From: Simiduia litorea
GTDB lineage: Bacteria > Pseudomonadota > Gammaproteobacteria > Pseudomonadales > Cellvibrionaceae
Assembly (NCBI RefSeq): GCF_042853465.1
Contig: NZ_AP031497.1
Span: forward strand, 3,596,001-3,660,000
Reading direction: 5' to 3'
Length of the DNA: 64,000 nucleotides
Shown here: piece by piece, positions 51,894 through 61,357 of the stretch
Numbering within the stretch: position 1 is the stretch's first letter
Layout: each line of letters begins with the position of its first letter
Translations under genes and position numbers: made by a program
Notes under the pieces: model-generated
The model's input: only the letters and a program-made list of their open reading frames with translations
Told to the model about the DNA's origin: nothing
Databases searched by the model: none

Positions 51894-52278
51894 AGCTCGC
51901 TTACACGTTGCAGCTTATTCAATAGACGCCGACAATATATTTTTTTAGCCGTAATTTTCGACCATATTCTGTAAGCATTTGTTTGCAATAGATTTTCTTA
52001 CAGCCCCAGTAAATAGCAATACTTTTCTTAACTTGGATAATCCCCAAATTGGCGTTATATATTTTCTACATCCTTTTGCGGTATCCCATATAACCCTATG
52101 ATTCTAAACGATTTACTCGCGTTTTCATCGTACTACTAATAAGACAAGCTAAGCCTCAACCGCTGAAAAACGGACATGTGTCGCGGATTATCCCGGTAAA
52201 ATCAGCGAGCAACTTGTTAGGATCATCCACTTTTAACACTTAACAACGCTTGTATAGCAACCTTTCTCAAGCAACCGA
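51894..52278. other. AT-rich intergenic boundary of the accessory region
   Basis: These 385 nt hold no supported gene, integrase or attI-like site. The stretch marks the edge between the cassette-like run and the next chromosomal operon. Confidence 0.45.
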
Positions 52279-52758
52279 TCAATCTTCTGCTCGCCAGCTT
52301 TGACCATCAATCAACAATGCTTTAACCACATTAGCGCCCGACGGGGTAACAGACAGCACAATGGAACCCTCGCCCTTGCGCACAGCGGCATCTAAGCGCA
52401 AAGCTTCCGATTGAGGGATATAGAAGCGTTCCAACCCGGTTTGAAAGCGACCACCTTGGCAAAAACCCGTCAAAGGGTATTCGCAATCTGTGGCAGAGTT
52501 GCTTGCATAATGGTCGCCACTGTCAACGAGGCAGATGGCCTGTGGCTCATTGTATTCTGCGCACAAGTCGTCTATATCAAAGGCAATCTGATAGACGATG
52601 TAGTGGCCAGATAATAGGTCTCTGGGGTCAAAGCCGATGACCGGCAAGGTAAACTCTTTACCTAAGCTCGATACATACGCTTTAGTGCCGGCAAGAAAAG
52701 CCAGGCCAACGATAGGAAAAAGTAGCGCGGCGATAAGTAGGTTTTTATGGTTCATCAT
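52279..52758 (-). CDS. GDYXXLXY-domain protein
   Basis: The 159-residue protein has an N-terminal membrane anchor (LLIAALLFPIVGLAFLAGT). The family signature here reads PRDLLSGHYIVYQIAF (G-H/D-Y-xx-xY). Family members are normally encoded next to DUF2157/DUF4401 membrane proteins, as here. The role is unknown. The ATG overlaps the stop of the DUF2157 gene (ATGA), so translation is coupled. Confidence 0.85.
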   Translation of the reverse strand: MMNHKNLLIAALLFPIVGLAFLAGTKAYVSSLGKEFTLPVIGFDPRDLLSGHYIVYQIAFDIDDLCAEYNEPQAICLVDSGDHYASNSATDCEYPLTGFCQGGRFQTGLERFYIPQSEALRLDAAVRKGEGSIVLSVTPSGANVVKALLIDGQSWRAED

Positions 52759-53888
52759 TTGATGCCCTCAACCAATGTTTGTAGGCGCCCATGATGCTTG
52801 TACCACGTCCAGCCCAAGCCCAAAATTATGCCCCCTGAAACAATCAAGCCAATACCCGTTGTCGCCAGCCCGCCGAGCGCATCGAAATAGACTATCAAAA
52901 AACGAATAGCCACTAACAACGCGAAAAAGTTAAATAGCCGGCGTGAGCCAGATAGCGCAAAATAAAAAGCGCAAAGTCCGGCGATGACTATGCTAAATGC
53001 GGCAACTACTAAAGAGCTTTCTAAATTTAAGCGAACAGAGAAAACCTCAATAACATACACCGACACCAATAGAAGAAGCACTTTCCTATGAGTTGCTGAC
53101 GCACTTTCAGTAACCGCGATTAAGGCCAGAGCAATCGCGAACACAGCCGTTAGCCCGATAATGATTGGATAACTAAATTTCAACGGCAACCAGCCCCACG
53201 AACCAATGTCCAATGTGACGACAGCAAGGCAGCCTAAAACCACTGCCCAAAACCCAAACACGCGGGCAAATGCATGCGTAGGCATCAGCCACCCCGCCAA
53301 TTTACCTAACACAAATAAAATGGCGGGCGCAGCAAACAACAGGCTGAACAGAACCTCTTCATCGCTACCACCAAACCACGCATAGCTTTTTGCCTCGAGC
53401 AATGCGATAACCGCGCCCATACATACCATCAACCACACGTGCGGTAGTGGCGCGCGCTGTGTACATAGGGCCAGGGGCAAGAGCATCACCAGCCACAGTA
53501 ATAGTGCTTGATATAGGTCACCCCCCGTATGGTAAATCTGCGCAATCAGCCCGATAGACGCTAAAATAAGCGCCGCATAAAACACAATACCCACTTCAAA
53601 GAAGACAATTTTTTTGCGTTGCTGTAAACGAAAAATGGCGAGCGCCAACACGGCTAGCACAATAAAATTTGCCGCGAGCTTAGCCCAACCCGGAATCGCA
53701 CTCCAGTTAGCCGCGATCAACGAGATAACCCCGATCGCAACCACTAAAACCCCCACACTTAGAATACCGTATAACACCCAATGCCGCGCCGGCTTTTCAT
53801 TTTCATAGGCGGTAATGCCCGCGGCTTGCTGGGCTGAAATAAGCTCGGCGCCCACCCACTCCTGTAGCTGTTGCGTTAAATTCGCCAT
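52755..53888 (-). CDS. DUF2157 multi-spanning membrane protein
   Basis: The 377-residue protein has a soluble N-terminal helix-rich part (MANLTQQLQEWV, ISAQQAAGITAYENEKPARH) that defines DUF2157, followed by about ten transmembrane helices. ATG 53888 is preferred (AGGGAC upstream); the frame is open to 53948 with non-family residues. It forms an operon with the GDYXXLXY gene. Function is unknown. Confidence 0.87.
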   Translation of the reverse strand: MANLTQQLQEWVGAELISAQQAAGITAYENEKPARHWVLYGILSVGVLVVAIGVISLIAANWSAIPGWAKLAANFIVLAVLALAIFRLQQRKKIVFFEVGIVFYAALILASIGLIAQIYHTGGDLYQALLLWLVMLLPLALCTQRAPLPHVWLMVCMGAVIALLEAKSYAWFGGSDEEVLFSLLFAAPAILFVLGKLAGWLMPTHAFARVFGFWAVVLGCLAVVTLDIGSWGWLPLKFSYPIIIGLTAVFAIALALIAVTESASATHRKVLLLLVSVYVIEVFSVRLNLESSLVVAAFSIVIAGLCAFYFALSGSRRLFNFFALLVAIRFLIVYFDALGGLATTGIGLIVSGGIILGLGWTWYKHHGRLQTLVEGIK

Positions 53889-54078
53889 GTATGTCCCTAA
53901 TAATGTGAAATTTCGAGCATCGCGATGATCGAGTATGATAGCGATCAATCGGTTGATTATGGCGCGCCAAAGGGCGGCAAGCTAGCCAAATTTTTACACA
54001 AACCAAACGAATTATTCGTTATCCTAAGGCCTTGCTTGCACGCCACACAATTTTTAATCGAAACACGATGGCACTATC

Positions 54079-54294
54079 ATGAACAACATCAATCCGAAGA
54101 AGCTACTCAACAGCAAGTGGACAGCTGTTGCTCCGGAAAATAAAGAAAAGCATTTTTTGGTGACAGAGGTGGAATTCGACGAAGAAGGTATTGTGACCGC
54201 TTGTATCATAGAGGCGGTAATATCGAAACGCGCCAGCCCAATTGACTGGCACGACTTGACCAACAGTACACGCTGGCTACATGGTTGGCAGTAA
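54079..54294 (+). CDS. Trp-rich small conserved protein (TIGR02450 family)
   Basis: The 71-residue protein matches the short Trp-rich family: NPKKLLNSKWTAVAPENKEK, HFLVTEVEFDEEG and the C-terminal STRWLHGWQ. Function is unknown in all members. It is monocistronic by appearance. Confidence 0.82.
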   Translation: MNNINPKKLLNSKWTAVAPENKEKHFLVTEVEFDEEGIVTACIIEAVISKRASPIDWHDLTNSTRWLHGWQ

Positions 54295-54450
54295 GTTTGT
54301 GGTGATTGATTGGCTCAATGCTAGCTTCGACGACTATTTGGCGATTCAATGTTCGATTGGTTTATTGTTTATTGCGTTAGCACAGGGTGCTTCCGACCGC
54401 CACGCCGTTAGCTAGCGCAAGCCCACAACGCACACTACTAGGAATTTAGT

Positions 54451-54786
54451 ATGAGTGAATTACACGTCATTAACGCGATTCTGGTTCCCGCTGGTATGGA
54501 AGCTGAGGCCGAGCAAGTGAGGGCGGAATATGTTAAATATTTCAGTAAGCAGACAGGTTTTGTCAGCTCTACCTTTTACAAATCCGTCAAGACGGAAGCC
54601 GACGGCTCAAGCAAGTATGTAAACACAGTGGTTTGGGCATCACAGCAAGATTTTGAGCGAGTGGTCAACTTAGGGTTTGACAATGCCGAAGGCGAAAATC
54701 GCGATGGCATGCGCGTATTGGGCAAGGGTTTTCCAGAGCCTATAACCGTCTCACCAGGGCAGTATCACATTATTTCGCAAAGCTAA
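54451..54786 (+). CDS. Antibiotic-biosynthesis-monooxygenase-like (ABM, dimeric alpha-beta barrel) protein
   Basis: The 111-residue protein has the small ferredoxin-like fold of ABM proteins: HVINAILVPAGMEAEAEQV, TGFVSSTFYKSVK and YVNTVVWASQQDFERVV. Such proteins act as monooxygenases, heme-degrading enzymes or in quinone redox; there is no decisive active-site residue here. A Shine-Dalgarno-like AGGAAT precedes the ATG. Confidence 0.75.
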   Translation: MSELHVINAILVPAGMEAEAEQVRAEYVKYFSKQTGFVSSTFYKSVKTEADGSSKYVNTVVWASQQDFERVVNLGFDNAEGENRDGMRVLGKGFPEPITVSPGQYHIISQS

Positions 54787-54905
54787 GCGCTACAAACCAC
54801 AAGCGAGGGGCTGCCCGCTACAATCCAGATGTCCGGCCCTTGCAAGCGAACGGTCCGAGTACCTCTACTCAAACCAACTGTAGAATTTTAATTTGGGGAT
54901 TGCGC

Positions 54906-55307
54906 ATGACAAGGTTAACCGGAGAATGTTTTTGCGGCGCAGTGAAGTATCAAATAACCGGCAAGCTACGCGACGCCCGCTCCTGCCATTGCTCGCGCTG
55001 CCGAAAAGTGTTTAGTGCACAAGCTTCCGCGTATGCGCTTGTAGAGGCAACAGACTTTAACTGGCTTTGCGGCGAACAACATTTAACCACTTACGCAAGC
55101 CAACAAGATTTTGGCTTTCAGTTTTGCCGCCACTGCGGGTCAACCTTGTGTGGTCTTTACAAAAATCACGTTCACGGCATAACCCTCGGCTGCCTCAATG
55201 AAGACCCTCACATCGACATTGGCCAACACATCTTCGTCGGATCAAAGGCGAGCTGGGAAATAATGCCTGAAGGTGTAACGCAATACCAAGAGCGGGGCCC
55301 AGACTAG
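54906..55307 (+). CDS. GFA-family (glutathione-dependent formaldehyde-activating enzyme-like) zinc protein
   Basis: The 133-residue protein has the GFA zinc-binding pattern: GECFCGAVKYQITG, SCHCSRCRKVFSAQ and FCRHCGSTLCG. Despite the name, few members are proven to act on formaldehyde. ATG 54906 gives the family length; the frame is open to 54840. Confidence 0.87.
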   Translation: MTRLTGECFCGAVKYQITGKLRDARSCHCSRCRKVFSAQASAYALVEATDFNWLCGEQHLTTYASQQDFGFQFCRHCGSTLCGLYKNHVHGITLGCLNEDPHIDIGQHIFVGSKASWEIMPEGVTQYQERGPD

Positions 55308-55417
55308 GATAAAACTAAACACCCAACGCTTAAAGCTAGCGCTTAACATCGCAACGGCTATTTTTACAACGAAGGATAGCCTCAAGTTAATCCACACTAT
55401 CGTCAACCGGAGCGCAG

Positions 55418-55822
55418 ATGCAAAAGGCTATTCAGTTAAAATTCGACACTTATCCGGCACACATTCGGCCGCTGATGTTGGCCTTGCGCGCTCTTATTTT
55501 TAAAGTGGCTGCGGAAGACGGCATAACCGATCTTGAAGAGTGTTTAAAATGGGGCGAGCCTAGCTACTTGTGTAAAAGCGGTAGCACCGTTCGCATTGAC
55601 TGGAAAGACAAGTCACCCAACCAATACGCTATGTACTTCCACTGTCAGACCTCTTTGGTGGCTAGCTTCATGGAGTTATATAAGGAGGAGCTTTGCTTTT
55701 CAGGCAACAGAGCGATCATTCTAGATATTCACCAGCAATTACCGGAGCAGGCGTTGAAACATTGTGTGTCTTTAACGCTGCACTACCATTTACGCAAACA
55801 TAAGCCCTTACTTGGCGCCTGA
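55418..55822 (+). CDS. DUF1801 protein
   Basis: The 134-residue protein matches DUF1801 (YdhG-like): YPAHIRPLMLALRALIFK, EECLKWGEPSYLCKSGSTVR and KSPNQYAMYFHCQT. The biological role is not established. It is preceded by CCGGAGCG at Shine-Dalgarno distance. Confidence 0.83.
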   Translation: MQKAIQLKFDTYPAHIRPLMLALRALIFKVAAEDGITDLEECLKWGEPSYLCKSGSTVRIDWKDKSPNQYAMYFHCQTSLVASFMELYKEELCFSGNRAIILDIHQQLPEQALKHCVSLTLHYHLRKHKPLLGA

Positions 55823-55915
55823 AGTCCTATCTAAATCGATCACCAGACTCAAAAATGGGTTCTAACACGGAGTATCACAGGATACTTTCAACTAGAGTGT
55901 CTACTCAGAAGTCAC

Positions 55916-55959
55916 GACGCCAATGACGCCAATGACGCCAATGACGCCAATGACGCCAT
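55916..55959 (+). repeat. 9-bp tandem repeat GACGCCAAT, four copies plus a partial
   Basis: Four perfect copies (55916-55951) and a partial fifth lie about 100 nt upstream of the MAPEG gene. Confidence 0.9.
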
Positions 55960-56058
55960 CAAAAGTTCAGTTACCGGTGACGCAATTGTCCAATCACAAG
56001 GTTGGATCGCTTTTTACGCGCCAATAAACCCAAAGGTCTTAAAGGAAAGGCACAACAG

Positions 56059-56652
56059 ATGACGATACGGGATGGCCAGACGAACCAAAATGCCACGCAA
56101 GAAAGCCCTAACGGGTCTGGCTGGATTATTAAAATCTACCCCTTTGGTGTGTTGTTGCTGAGCGTGGTTTTATGTTTTACGTTCGGCGTTGAGCCAAGTC
56201 ACGCAGCACTACCCAGCCAGGAGTTATTACGCATACTGACCGTCGCAGCCGTAATTCTAGTGCTAAATCACAGCTGGATAATGACGGCTACCGAACTGAC
56301 ACGACACAAATATAAGGTCTATGCCTCACCGGAAGAGTGGAAAACCCACGGGGTAAAAAAAACGGATGTTTCTGATGAAGGCATGCTAGAAATTGAAAGG
56401 CATCTAAACACCCACAGAAACACAACAGAAAACAGCCTGTACTATATTTTTCTTGCCTTCATCTTTTCTCTAACGTCGCCCTCCCTACTCGCAGCCTGGG
56501 TATGGTTACTGCTGTTTCCCATAGCACGCCTAGGCTATACCTACAGCTACTTTGCAGGAAACGACAACCTACGCGGGGTTTTCATGTCGTTAACACTTCT
56601 CTCCAGCTTTGGCATGGCGAGCTACTTGATACTGAGCAGCCTATACGCCTAA
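56059..56652 (+). CDS. MAPEG-family membrane protein
   Basis: The 197-residue protein has four transmembrane segments (IYPFGVLLLSVVLCFTFGV, LLRILTVAAVILVLNHSWIM, NSLYYIFLAFIFSLTS and WVWLLLFPIARLGYTYSYFA). IERHLNTHRNTTENSLYYIF and RLGYTYSYF are typical of MAPEG. These are glutathione-linked membrane enzymes in some members, unproven here. ATG 56059 is backed by AAAGGAAAGG; the frame is open from a TTG at 56002. Confidence 0.83.
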   Translation: MTIRDGQTNQNATQESPNGSGWIIKIYPFGVLLLSVVLCFTFGVEPSHAALPSQELLRILTVAAVILVLNHSWIMTATELTRHKYKVYASPEEWKTHGVKKTDVSDEGMLEIERHLNTHRNTTENSLYYIFLAFIFSLTSPSLLAAWVWLLLFPIARLGYTYSYFAGNDNLRGVFMSLTLLSSFGMASYLILSSLYA

Positions 56653-56860
56653 AAATAGCTCGCGTCTTGCCTCGGTAAAATCAACGTGACAGACTCTGCC
56701 AGCGAGCCGATAAAACTGGACGACCCTTGGGGAATTGACGCGCAAGGAAGTGCCGGTACTTATGCCAAATGCCAATGTTACGGACAAAATATTCAACCCA
56801 GCTTTGCTGTATTCGCCACTCTTTTCTACTTTTTGAAAATGTTCCATTGAACCTAGGCCA

Positions 56861-57091
56861 ATGAAAAAAATACGCATCCACCACTACCTGGGTAAAACCA
56901 TCGCTACGAACGGCCGCTCCACGTGGGAGTCGATTCAGGTTGAGTTACTCGTGGGAGCGATTTTTTCCGGTATAGCCCTGTCCATGTACCGCCTTGGCTC
57001 AACTGTCTTTTTTATCGCCGCCGCCATTCCGGCACTCGCCTGCGCTATCAGCTGCGGTCTTACCCTGTACTGGGCTTTCAAAAGCCGATAA
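56861..57091 (+). CDS. Small membrane protein, hypothetical
   Basis: The 76-residue frame has two hydrophobic segments (VELLVGAIFSGIALSMY and TVFFIAAAIPALACAISCGL) and a charged N-terminus (MKKIRIHHYLGKT). The Shine-Dalgarno is weak (ACCTAGG). The family is not recognised. It may be a genuine short gene. Confidence 0.5.
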   Translation: MKKIRIHHYLGKTIATNGRSTWESIQVELLVGAIFSGIALSMYRLGSTVFFIAAAIPALACAISCGLTLYWAFKSR

Positions 57092-57301
57092 CCATGCGCA
57101 CAGGCTAAGGCAGCTGATCCCGCCACTAACGCCACATAAGACATAAACCAGCGCCAAAACAGGACACCCGTACCAAATAATTTTCGGCGCACACCAACCC
57201 TGACGTTGGCATGTTAAACCCCTGTTTTCATTCACGTTCAACCCCCATCTGCACCGCCTTGCTGGCCGCCTGAAGGCGTGCAGAGGTCTCAGCACCCGAA
57301 A

Positions 57302-57343
57302 GACAACGTTGTCCATTCAGCAGGAGCGTGGTACAACGTTGTC
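57302..57343 (+). promoter_or_regulatory. Paired palindromic operators upstream of the chitinase gene
   Basis: The 10-bp palindrome ACAACGTTGT occurs twice, at 57303-57312 (within GACAACGTTGTC) and 57333-57342 (within TACAACGTTGTC). The copies are spaced 30 bp apart, about three helical turns, so two dimers would bind the same face. The central CG palindrome is typical of LacI-family sites, and the sequence resembles NagR-type operators (TGACA-rCGy-TGTCA) of chitin/N-acetylglucosamine regulons. The rest of 57092-57456 holds no gene. Confidence 0.6.
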
Positions 57344-57456
57344 ATTCTGTGTTTTTGCCATCACCTTGCTCAGCTATTGAGCGCTATAGGCTTGTTGGCC
57401 TACAGGATGCTGTGACTGACCAACAATCAAAATAATAAACCAAGAGGTGTAACACG

Positions 57457-60400
57457 ATGTTTAAACGCTCCCAACTCGGGCTAGGCGTCGCCTTGGCTTG
57501 TGCGCTCGCCAGCGCCAATAGCCAAGCTGCCGCGCCCGCCACGCCCAATATCGCCTGGCTGCCTTCCAGCTTTGAAAATGGCAACAACCTCACCGTGCAC
57601 TGGGATATGTGGTGGGGTACTAACGGCACACAATGGACGCTTACCAACAATGGCGCTGTGCAATGCCAAGGCACACTCACCGCCAACGGCCAAAATCAAC
57701 AAAGTGCCGAATGTGCCAGCAACTATTCTGCCGGCAGCCACCAACTCCAAGTGCAGCTGTGCAACACCGATGGCTGTACCAGCAGCAATATTGTCACTAT
57801 CCAAGTCGCCAATGGCGGCAGCAACAACATCCCGCCAACCGTTAATCACGCTGCGCCAAGCACTGCCACCGAAGGCGACAATATCGATTTCACCGCCAGT
57901 GCCAGCGACACCGATGGCACCATTGCGCAGGTGGCCTTTTACCTAAATGGCGCCCTACTCAGTACCGATACCACTTCACCCTATAGCGTCCAATGGCAAG
58001 CCTTGGCTGGCAACCACACGGTCTACGCCAAAGCCACCGACAACCTCGGCGCCACCGCACAATCGAGCAGCAGTACCCTTGCGGTAACTGCCTTACCAAA
58101 CCAAGCACCGCAGATCACTCTAGCGACTGTGCCGGCTAACCTAATGGACGGGCAAGCAACCACATTTAGCGCCACGGCAACGGACGCCGATGGCCAAATC
58201 AGTGCCGTGCGTTTCTATGTAAACAATGCGTTATTAGCCACCGATACCAGCTCGCCCTACCAAGCCAATTGGCAGGCACAGGCCGGTGATCACAGTGTGT
58301 TTGCAGTAGCGGTTGATGACGACAACGCCGAAACCCAAAGTAGCAGCCAGGCCTTCAGCGTGGCCGCCGATTCCAACGTCGCGCCCAGCGTGACGCTGGC
58401 ACCACTTCCCAGCGGCATTATCGCCGGTGATCAAGTGGCGCTTTCGGCTACGGCAACCGATGCCGATGGCAGCGTAACGAAAGTTGAATTCTACCTAGAC
58501 AATCAACTGCTCAGCACCGACACCAGCCTGCCCTTCGAGGCCGGCTGGACCGCCACAGCCGGCAGCCACACAGTGATTGCACGCGCCTACGACAACCAAG
58601 CCAAAACCGCCGATGCCTCGCAAACCGTGACCGTTGCAAACGACGGCTCGGTTAACCACGAAGACTGCCGGCCCGATGGCCTGTACGCCACGCCCGGTAT
58701 CGATGTGCCCTACTGCACCGTGTACGACACAGACGGGCGCGAGCTGATGGGCAGTGCGACGCGCCGAGTGATCGGCTATTTCACCAGCTGGCGCACCGGC
58801 GGCAATGGCCCGGCGTATTTAGCGCACCAAATCCCGTGGGATAAACTCACCCACATCAACTACGCCTTCGCCCACGTGAACAGCAATAACCACGTATCGG
58901 TTGGTGCAAACTCGCCCACCAACGCCGCTACCGGTATGGAATGGCCGGGCACGGCCGGTGCCGAAATGGACCCCACCCTGCCCTACAAAGGCCACTTCAA
59001 TCTGCTCAATAAATACAAGAAGCAGTACCCGCACGTGAAGACCTTGGTGTCTATTGGCGGCTGGGCTGAAACTGGCGGCTACTTCGAAGGTGAAGGCCGC
59101 GTGGACTCCGGTGGTTTTTACACCATGACCACCAACAGCGACGGCTCGGTTAACAGCGCCGGCATAAACACTTTTGCCGATTCCGTGGTGACTTTCCTGC
59201 GCACCTACGGCTTCGATGGTGCCGACATCGACTACGAATACCCAACCTCCATGAAAGACGCGGGCAACCCGCTCGACTTCGCCATTTCTAACGCCATGCG
59301 CGGCGGCTTAAACGCCTCGTACAATGTGCTAATGAAAACCCTGCGCGAAAAACTCGATGCCGCCGGCGCGCAAGATGGCAAGCACTACCTGCTCACCATC
59401 GCCTCGCCTTCGTCAGGTTATTTGTTGCGCGGTATGGAAGCGTTTAAATCGGTGCAGTATTTGGATTACGTCAACATCATGTCTTACGACTTGCACGGTT
59501 CGTGGAACCAATTTGTTGGCCCCAACGCCGCGCTATTTGATAACGGCGAAGATTCGGAACTCATTAAGTGGAATGCCTACGGCGGCCAGTATAAAAATAT
59601 TGGCTACTTAAATACCGATTGGGCCTACCACTATTTCCGCGGTTCTCTGCCGGCCGGTCGCATCAACATCGGCGTGCCTTATTACACCCGCGGTTGGCAG
59701 GGCGTTGAAGGTGGCACCAACGGCTTGTGGGGCGAAGCCTCGCTGCCTAACCAAGGCGAATGCCCAGCCGGTACAGGCTCAGGCGAAACCAATAAGTGCG
59801 GGTATGGCGCCATTGGTATCGACAATCTTTGGCACGACAAAAACGAAATGGGCGATGAACTCGGCGCCGGCTCAAACCCCATGTGGCATGCTAAAAATTT
59901 AGAAAATGGCATTCTGGGCAGCTACCTAGAGAGCTATGGCCTAGATCCCACCAACAATCCGTTCCACCAAATGCAAGGCGCTTACGTGCGCCACTACAAC
60001 AGCACATTAGTTGCACCTTGGCTGTGGAATGCACAGAAAAAAGTTTTCCTATCCACGGAAGATGAGCAATCGATTAATCGCAAAGCCGACTATGTGGTTG
60101 ATCAAGGCATTGGCGGCGTGATGTTCTGGGAGTTAGCGGGCGATTACCGTTTCAACGCCGGCACCGGCGAATACGAAATGGGCCAAACGCTCACCAGCGC
60201 CATCGCGAGTAAATTTGCCAACGCACCTAAGTACGGCAACAAACGTGCGGAAGTAGCTTTGCCGAGCGAGCAATTGGATATCAGTTTTGATCTCACCAAT
60301 TTTGCACTCGGTGATTCCAACTACCCCATCACGCCAGACTTAATTATCACCAATAATTCCGGCGTCGACTTACCGGGCAGCACCGAGTTCTATTTCGATA

Positions 60401-60927
60401 TAGCTACCAGTGCACCGGATAACGTTGCCGACCAAAGTGCGGCGGGGTTAACCGTGGTTGCCAACGGCTCCAATGCCTCCGGTAATAATATCGGTGGTTT
60501 GGATAACAATTTCCACCGCGTTAAAATTGCCACGCCTAGCTACCTCACGGTGAAGCACGGTGAATCTTGGAAAGTGGTAATGAAATATTATTTACCGGTT
60601 TCTTTACCGTCAAACTGGGAAGTAAAAATTGGCAGCCAACGCTTTGCTTTACAACAAGAGTACCCCAACCTACCTGCGGGTGTTGTAACTGGCGGTAACG
60701 GTGGAGGTAATGGCGGCGGCAGCGGCACAGGCAATTGCACGGCACAAAATATCGACCCAGCCAACTACCCGGCCTACCCCAACTTTCCCCAGAAAGATTG
60801 GGCCGGCAACCCCTCCCACGCCAACGGCGGCGACCGCATGACGCACAGCAGTGCGGTGTATCAAGCCAAGTGGTGGACGGCGAGCCAACCCGGCGGGAGT
60901 GATTGGGATTTGGTTTGTGGTTATTAG
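57457..60927 (+). CDS. Secreted multidomain GH18 chitinase with Ig-like and chitin-binding domains
   Basis: The 1156-residue protein starts with a signal peptide (to about residue 25). A ChiA N-terminal-like beta domain (about 26-120) and three Ig-like repeats of the Big_9 type (about 127-212, 217-304 and 310-396, each with VxFYLNxxLLxTDT) follow. The GH18 barrel (about 430-925) carries KTLVSIGGWAE and the catalytic DGADIDYEY, with acid Glu594. The order ends with a ChiC-type domain (about 930-1085), a Gly-rich linker and a CBM5/12 chitin-binding domain (YQAKWWTASQPGGSDW). The enzyme should degrade chitin outside the cell. Tandem operators and a terminator frame it as a single-gene unit. Confidence 0.95.
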   Translation: MFKRSQLGLGVALACALASANSQAAAPATPNIAWLPSSFENGNNLTVHWDMWWGTNGTQWTLTNNGAVQCQGTLTANGQNQQSAECASNYSAGSHQLQVQLCNTDGCTSSNIVTIQVANGGSNNIPPTVNHAAPSTATEGDNIDFTASASDTDGTIAQVAFYLNGALLSTDTTSPYSVQWQALAGNHTVYAKATDNLGATAQSSSSTLAVTALPNQAPQITLATVPANLMDGQATTFSATATDADGQISAVRFYVNNALLATDTSSPYQANWQAQAGDHSVFAVAVDDDNAETQSSSQAFSVAADSNVAPSVTLAPLPSGIIAGDQVALSATATDADGSVTKVEFYLDNQLLSTDTSLPFEAGWTATAGSHTVIARAYDNQAKTADASQTVTVANDGSVNHEDCRPDGLYATPGIDVPYCTVYDTDGRELMGSATRRVIGYFTSWRTGGNGPAYLAHQIPWDKLTHINYAFAHVNSNNHVSVGANSPTNAATGMEWPGTAGAEMDPTLPYKGHFNLLNKYKKQYPHVKTLVSIGGWAETGGYFEGEGRVDSGGFYTMTTNSDGSVNSAGINTFADSVVTFLRTYGFDGADIDYEYPTSMKDAGNPLDFAISNAMRGGLNASYNVLMKTLREKLDAAGAQDGKHYLLTIASPSSGYLLRGMEAFKSVQYLDYVNIMSYDLHGSWNQFVGPNAALFDNGEDSELIKWNAYGGQYKNIGYLNTDWAYHYFRGSLPAGRINIGVPYYTRGWQGVEGGTNGLWGEASLPNQGECPAGTGSGETNKCGYGAIGIDNLWHDKNEMGDELGAGSNPMWHAKNLENGILGSYLESYGLDPTNNPFHQMQGAYVRHYNSTLVAPWLWNAQKKVFLSTEDEQSINRKADYVVDQGIGGVMFWELAGDYRFNAGTGEYEMGQTLTSAIASKFANAPKYGNKRAEVALPSEQLDISFDLTNFALGDSNYPITPDLIITNNSGVDLPGSTEFYFDIATSAPDNVADQSAAGLTVVANGSNASGNNIGGLDNNFHRVKIATPSYLTVKHGESWKVVMKYYLPVSLPSNWEVKIGSQRFALQQEYPNLPAGVVTGGNGGGNGGGSGTGNCTAQNIDPANYPAYPNFPQKDWAGNPSHANGGDRMTHSSAVYQAKWWTASQPGGSDWDLVCGY

Positions 60928-60972
60928 TTAGTGGGTAAAAGCGTTTAGATTTTTTAAACGTTAGGAAATGGA

Positions 60973-60999
60973 AACGGGGCTTAGCGCCCCGTTTTTTCT
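60973..60999 (+). terminator. Intrinsic terminator after the chitinase gene
   Basis: An AACGGGGC/GCCCCGTT stem with a 5-nt loop runs into a T-run. Confidence 0.88.
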
Positions 61000-61357
61000 G
61001 GGTCTTTAAAATAATGAGCGCTCAATTGTGGACGAAAACCAGATCTCGGCGGTGGTCGATCTCCCCAGCCATTTCACCGCTCCAGCATTGCTGTCCGCAA
61101 TGAGTCGCTCTCGCCACGTCCTCGTTTGTGGCTTGCCTACAGGATGTAGGTACACTTGGTGGACAGGACGTCGGAAGCCCGCATGCCCAGAAGAGTGTTA
61201 GTGAAATGGCTGGGTAAATCGCCTTAGGAGTTGGGTGCGGGGTTCGGTGGGTGCAATATTGAACTTCCGTCTATTCAACAAACATCTTACTAATTTTCAT
61301 TTTTCTGTATGTGAATACTTTAGGGGCTGAACCGGTCCTAAAGGCGGTCTATCCGCG
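61000..61357. other. Intergenic region, no gene seen
   Basis: About 350 nt lie between the chitinase terminator and the next (minus-strand) gene. I see no coding potential or recognisable signal. Confidence 0.4.

Noticed and set aside
56641..56877. Minus-strand 78-codon frame between the MAPEG gene and the small membrane protein
   Set aside because: It overlaps both neighbours' ends, has no Shine-Dalgarno and looks like a shadow frame.
57481..57849. Minus-strand and shifted frames over the 5' part of the chitinase gene
   Set aside because: They are shadow frames of the low-complexity Thr/Ser/Ala-rich chitinase domains.
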